A stretch of DNA of 64,000 bases from a virus, in the IMG/VR virus record IMGVR_UViG_3300033149_000928, positions 1-64,000 of that record, one strand, 5' to 3'. Of the stretch, positions 60,942 through 64,000 are shown one piece after another. How positions within the stretch are numbered: the first letter of the stretch is position 1; the number at the start of each line of letters is the position of its first letter. Position numbers and translations under genes: made by a program. The notes beneath the pieces are model-generated. The model saw only the letters and a list, made by a program, of their open reading frames with translations, was not told where the DNA came from and searched no databases.

Positions 60942-61120
60942 TATAGCTCTCCTATAGACCGATTGATCTTTTCCAAAGACGTTTCAATATTATGCAAACT
61001 AGTAATTAATTCCACCATAAGGATTTGATTTACTAAATCAACAGGTTCAATATCATCAGGTATTCCATCAAGGTCTACCTCTGTTTTATACATCTTTTTT
61101 AGTCTGTCCAGACTCTTCAT
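60941..61120 (-). CDS. Small hypothetical protein, 59 aa
   Basis: Start chosen at MKSLDRLKKMYKTEVDL (61120), behind GGAGG. Contains EPVDLVNQILMVE from an exact palindrome (61025), then a coiled-coil-like end. Just upstream of the nuclease. Confidence 0.58.
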   Translation of the reverse strand: MKSLDRLKKMYKTEVDLDGIPDDIEPVDLVNQILMVELITSLHNIETSLEKINRSIGEL

Positions 61121-61373
61121 CCTTTTCCTCCATAAGTAATTCAAGTAACTCCATAATAGGGAACGTATAACTCCTTTCCTCCATCATCTTCACTCGATGC
61201 TCACGTATTGCTTCACTGATCCCAGGATACGTAGCCAGTAGCTCGCTCTCGGCTTCCGCCATATGACCACAAGCTAAGTACCAGTGACTAGGATAACCCA
61301 GGCGCGATTCGTCCATCAACACACTGGCCTGTGCTAAATGTTTCAGGCCACAGTTCAAGCAACTTTCCCGCAT
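61086..61373 (-). CDS. Small conserved-type phage protein, 95 aa
   Basis: Start chosen at MRESCLNCGLKHLAQASVLM (61373), behind GGGGAG. CLNCGLKHLAQA and GHMAEAESELL are a recognisable small family in phages, helical with one CxxC. Function unknown. Confidence 0.68.
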   Translation of the reverse strand: MRESCLNCGLKHLAQASVLMDESRLGYPSHWYLACGHMAEAESELLATYPGISEAIREHRVKMMEERSYTFPIMELLELLMEEKDEESGQTKKDV

Positions 61374-61596
61374 CGTGATACTCCCCAACTTTAGCTTTGA
61401 TATGACTCCCATCCTCCAAAGTAACCATCATATAGGCTTCCTCCCCATGTGGAGTAATCCCAAGATCATGGTCACATTCTTCACATCTCACATGATGCGC
61501 GATACGTGTAAACAAGACCGTATGGTGTGGACTCAAGAATGTATGGTGTAGGAATACTGGTTTCACTATATACTCTCCACCACAGTCACATGCCAT
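61288..61596 (-). CDS. Zinc-ribbon protein, 102 aa
   Basis: MACDCGGEY start, HHVRCEECDHDL ribbon and VTLEDGSHIKA beta segment. The last 29 codons overlap the next gene in another frame, an unusually long overlap; the true end may be earlier or an indel may exist. Confidence 0.55.
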   Translation of the reverse strand: MACDCGGEYIVKPVFLHHTFLSPHHTVLFTRIAHHVRCEECDHDLGITPHGEEAYMMVTLEDGSHIKAKVGEYHDAGKLLELWPETFSTGQCVDGRIAPGLS

Positions 61597-61617
61597 TATT
61601 TGCTCCTTTAGCCCTAA

Positions 61618-62133
61618 TTATATATTCCCAAGCTCATTACGGATTTGTTCTTTAGCCTCTTTAACTGCTTCTCCAAAGATATTAGACATCATTGCTTTAG
61701 CCATACTTGGGGCTAATTCCTCAAGTTTCCTATTCAGGTAGTCAGAAGTGAATTCCTCTATACCTTTATTAGAACCATCCCACGTTGTATTTGTTTTGAG
61801 GTTCGAGTTATTTAGAACTTTCTCAATCTCACTTTTAAGATACTCTCGAATCGCTTGCCATACCTCTGCACGGAAAGGTGTAACATGAATTTTTAAAGTC
61901 TCACGATACTCTTTAGGGTTATGATAGTTACTACTGCTATAAGAATGTATCTTTGACTCCCATTCCCATTCTTTTGTGTGCTCAAAGAATGCCTTAACCT
62001 CTTTATTAATCATCTCTTCCCATTGCTCTTGAGGAATAAGCATCCCAAACGTAGATTGTACTGTTTCTGCGATACGAGCTTTTAGTTGTTCAGGATTGAA
62101 TTGAACCACACTCTTATCTTCAGCATCAGACAT
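61618..62133 (-). CDS. Hypothetical helical protein, 171 aa
   Basis: Long charged helices (EQLKARIAETVQSTF, RNELGNI end). No catalytic motif seen. Leader carries an exact palindrome (62148). Confidence 0.62.
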   Translation of the reverse strand: MSDAEDKSVVQFNPEQLKARIAETVQSTFGMLIPQEQWEEMINKEVKAFFEHTKEWEWESKIHSYSSSNYHNPKEYRETLKIHVTPFRAEVWQAIREYLKSEIEKVLNNSNLKTNTTWDGSNKGIEEFTSDYLNRKLEELAPSMAKAMMSNIFGEAVKEAKEQIRNELGNI

Positions 62134-62164
62134 TATTTCTCCTTAAATTGATTTAGTAAATCAA

Positions 62165-62488
62165 TCAACCACTATTAATTGCCCCACCATCAGCCCCAAG
62201 GATATTAGGTTTCTCGAACTCCTTCTGTAACTTCTCCTTCTCAATATCCATATACTTCTGCGCTTTGAGATACGCATTCTCTACATCAGTAGCGTTTGGA
62301 ATATATACTGTCCTCCTTGTCTGTGAACCATCGGGAAATGTGATATCCAAGAAAGTAAAGTAATTCCTCATATCTTCATTGTTAATATTCACATGTTCCT
62401 CAATAATGGCATTCATTTTGAGATACCGATTAATACGGTATGTCGGTATAGCTTTCATTTGGTGGTGTTTATCTATGGGTTTATCCAT
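62165..62488 (-). CDS. Hypothetical protein, 107 aa
   Basis: Central NYFTFLDITFPDGSQTRRTV, with a C-terminal coiled coil. Its ATG overlaps the stop of the ATPase gene upstream, so the two are coupled. Function unknown. Confidence 0.62.
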   Translation of the reverse strand: MDKPIDKHHQMKAIPTYRINRYLKMNAIIEEHVNINNEDMRNYFTFLDITFPDGSQTRRTVYIPNATDVENAYLKAQKYMDIEKEKLQKEFEKPNILGADGGAINSG

Positions 62489-63471
62489 TACGCCTCCCTA
62501 ATACCTAAAGCCACGAGAATATTCTCCAGTTCCTTGACCTCTTCACTACGCAAATAGGATTTATTCTTTGCTATCCAGTCATTTAGACGCTCCTTTGGAC
62601 TTTTCATATAATCATAAACGAAATCAACCATTGACCTTACAGCCTTGGCCAACCAATCTGGGACGATTCTAAATTTCTTTGACTTAATCTTATCTTGTTC
62701 ATTAATACCGATAGGCATAGTATTACCATATCTCGTAGTCCATGCCTTCGCAATTTTCTTATCATTACGAGCGCCATTATAATCAGATACATCAACCTTA
62801 TCACTTTGAGCGATGTCAATGATCTGTTCCCCATCGAGATACTGCCCTGCCACCCACTGGATATCAAAGAGACTTGGTAGACTACGATCTCTTGTTAGTC
62901 CAACATCTTTAGGAGTGAAATTATAACTATATTTGAGCTTCGGGAAACGACAAACATAGAGTCCACCAACATATATCTTGCCACCTTTACCTATTATACC
63001 ATAAGGTGTGGAGCTATCTCTTATGCCCTCAATAATTTTGTTCATTATTTCTTTGTACTCATTATATCTTATCTCCAACTCAACCATCACTTGATCCATG
63101 TTACAGCGAATAACATCAATAGCTAGGACTTCATCCTCATAGATTGTGCTATCAATGATCTTCGGCTCCCATAATTCTGATCCAGTATAAATCCTCACAG
63201 CCCTACCCATACGAGCAAACACCAACATAGCAAACTTAAAGCCCTCACCATATTGGCCGCGCTTATCGCCGCGCTTATTAACATTCTTATCAGTTTTCCC
63301 AAGGAGTAACTTGTCCCGACTGAGGGTGCCGGGATTCATGATACTGAGAGTACCATCCTGGTAACTATGATGGTACTTACCACTATCCATTGCATTCTGG
63401 AAGAACTCTCTCGCACCTTCCCAGATGCCCCAGTGTTTAACATAGTTCTTGTGGATGGGATATTCAAACAT
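62488..63471 (-). CDS. GHKL-type ATPase, 327 aa
   Basis: N-box AREFFQNAMDS (Glu22, Asn26, Asp29) and the glycine lid RGQYGEGFKFAM (~71-82) are those of the Hsp90/gyrase/MutL ATP-binding fold. The usual D-x-G-x-G motif is replaced by NPGTLSRDKLLLGKT. Not a histidine kinase: no His box is seen. Possible chaperone, MORC-like DNA loader or anti-defence role; undetermined. Confidence 0.78.
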   Translation of the reverse strand: MFEYPIHKNYVKHWGIWEGAREFFQNAMDSGKYHHSYQDGTLSIMNPGTLSRDKLLLGKTDKNVNKRGDKRGQYGEGFKFAMLVFARMGRAVRIYTGSELWEPKIIDSTIYEDEVLAIDVIRCNMDQVMVELEIRYNEYKEIMNKIIEGIRDSSTPYGIIGKGGKIYVGGLYVCRFPKLKYSYNFTPKDVGLTRDRSLPSLFDIQWVAGQYLDGEQIIDIAQSDKVDVSDYNGARNDKKIAKAWTTRYGNTMPIGINEQDKIKSKKFRIVPDWLAKAVRSMVDFVYDYMKSPKERLNDWIAKNKSYLRSEEVKELENILVALGIREA

Positions 63472-63515
63472 GATTAATAACCTTTCACTTCCACAAACTG
63501 ATTTAGTAAATCAAA

Positions 63516-63815
63516 CTAAAACGGAACCTCAGCAAACAGAAATTCATCTTCCATCCAACCTTCATCCCACCACCAATCGTAAGATACACAAGTATCAAAT
63601 ATACTGATATAATCATCTGCATTTTGTTGTTTCCTAGCAATAAGCACATCAATAATGACAGCAGCCTCCCCACGTGTAGCGGGAGGTTCCCTGTCCGGGA
63701 GCATCTTCTTTATGTACCTAAGTTGCTTACGTGTTGGTGGTAATTGCTTCCACTCTTCACCGATATCCTCTGGTAGTGTTGGTATTGGTGGTAGTTGTAG
63801 ATGTTCTATATTCAT
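63516..63815 (-). CDS. Small protein with PTxKQLxYI motif, 99 aa
   Basis: LPPTRKQLRYIKKMLPDREP and TRGEAAVIIDVL match a small helical domain (P-T-x-K-Q-L-x-Y-I ... T-x-x-E-A-s-x-x-I) that occurs alone or appended to helicases and nucleases in phages. Trp-rich acidic C-terminus. A near-exact palindrome lies just after its stop (63498). Confidence 0.65.
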   Translation of the reverse strand: MNIEHLQLPPIPTLPEDIGEEWKQLPPTRKQLRYIKKMLPDREPPATRGEAAVIIDVLIARKQQNADDYISIFDTCVSYDWWWDEGWMEDEFLFAEVPF

Positions 63816-63961
63816 ATATCCTCCTTCCTCCTTAAAAGTGGCTTCCTACACACCATCGCGCCCTTCTTTGATGCCGCCTCGGTCAGCCAGAATAGACGGT
63901 GGGGTTTATTCAAGTCGGACCCATACCGACCCCACGACCCCGAACTAGGGGAGGTTATTAT

Positions 63962-64000
63962 TGGTACCCAGGGAGGGACTCGAACCCTCACGCAGCTTAC
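63962..64000 (-). tRNA. Partial tRNA (3' part), identity unclear
   Basis: The minus strand shows a T-arm GAGGGTTCGAGTCCCTC followed by CCTGGGT and an encoded ACCA. The 5' two-thirds, including the anticodon, lie outside the window. The T-arm, the CCA and the spacing make a tRNA secure; GTAAGCTGCGT before the T-arm could be part of a long variable arm. Confidence 0.85.

Larger units (their letters stand above)
1510..63514. repeat. Dispersed 17-bp palindrome family TTGATTTA(G/C)TAAATCAA, about 45 copies
   Basis: First bases of copies found by eye. Exact: 1510, 4164, 4275, 4752, 5012, 8906, 10996, 21330, 23007, 26988, 27965, 33272, 36056, 43356, 49541, 59043, 61025, 62148. One terminal mismatch: 6319, 17010, 40820, 47165, 48290, 50031, 51796, 53059, 57160, 57657, 63498. 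Centre or arm variants: 2907, 7291, 9639, 13201, 24752, 31064, 32037, 38024, 38451, 43977, 45104, 45964, 49121, 54881, 55851, 60537. About 25 lie inside genes, mostly read as DL(V/L/T/Q)NQ. Others sit in leaders or provide stop codons (47178, 59051, 32050). The interval given spans first to last copy. Confidence 0.95.

Noticed and set aside
1-63514. CRISPR array made of the repeated 17-mer
   Set aside because: Copies are irregularly spaced by hundreds to thousands of bases, many lie inside genes, and there are no uniform spacers.
1-64000. Genome-wide recoding of TGA as an amino acid
   Set aside because: TGA ends many well-formed genes, including ATGA start-stop overlaps (5246, 32568, 48033); only a few small genes contain an internal TGA.

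Overview
This window is most of the genome of a tailed double-stranded DNA phage. The morphogenesis genes are siphovirus-like: a 1353-residue tape measure, a tail-tube candidate, and a tail assembly chaperone pair joined by a -1 frameshift. A putative lipoprotein spanin hints at a Gram-negative host, but nothing identifies the host species. The DNA is AT-rich apart from a GC-richer island at about 43.5-45.0 kb. No integrase or classical lysogeny repressor was recognised.

Layout, left to right. 0-4.3 kb (minus): the start of a SNF2/HARP-like helicase cut at Walker A by an intein, with an out-of-frame LAGLIDADG endonuclease gene nested in it; a phage tmRNA; a hypothetical gene; a ParB-like gene. 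4.3-4.8 kb: divergent non-coding control region. 4.8-10.5 kb (plus): small genes including three tandem paralogues, a primase-helicase, a zinc-ribbon protein with a dATP/dGTP diphosphohydrolase-like tail, and a DnaQ-like exonuclease. 10.5-13.7 kb (minus): two glycosyltransferase-type proteins and a radical SAM/SPASM enzyme. 13.7-43.1 kb (minus): one long morphogenesis operon, from small and large terminase, portal, connector, scaffold and major capsid through tail genes and tape measure to fibres, a Kelch-repeat receptor-binding candidate and possible lysis genes. 43.1-47.2 kb: G-quadruplex-type GGGTATA repeats, a GC-rich pair including a second ParB-domain gene, and about 1.9 kb of hairpin-rich non-coding DNA that could hold an origin or promoters. 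47.2-63.8 kb (minus): about 45 small, tightly overlapping, mostly unknown genes, many with paired cysteines, plus a RecB-like nuclease and a GHKL ATPase. A partial tRNA closes the window.

The most striking feature is a 17-bp palindrome, TTGATTTA(G/C)TAAATCAA, of which I located about 45 exact or near copies by eye, in intergenic leaders and inside genes. Within genes it is nearly always read as Asp-Leu-X-Asn-Gln, the only frame without a stop codon. The rare other-frame cases have a changed centre that removes the stop. Some copies supply the stop codon of a gene or sit inside larger inverted repeats. This suggests either a genome-wide protein-binding site, with the two ParB-like proteins as candidates, or a self-spreading repeat filtered by reading frame.

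Several small genes are interrupted by an in-frame TGA or an apparent -1 shift (14.2, 50.0, 52.4 and 55.7 kb). TGA is plainly an ordinary stop elsewhere, so these are decay, sequence errors or local recoding.
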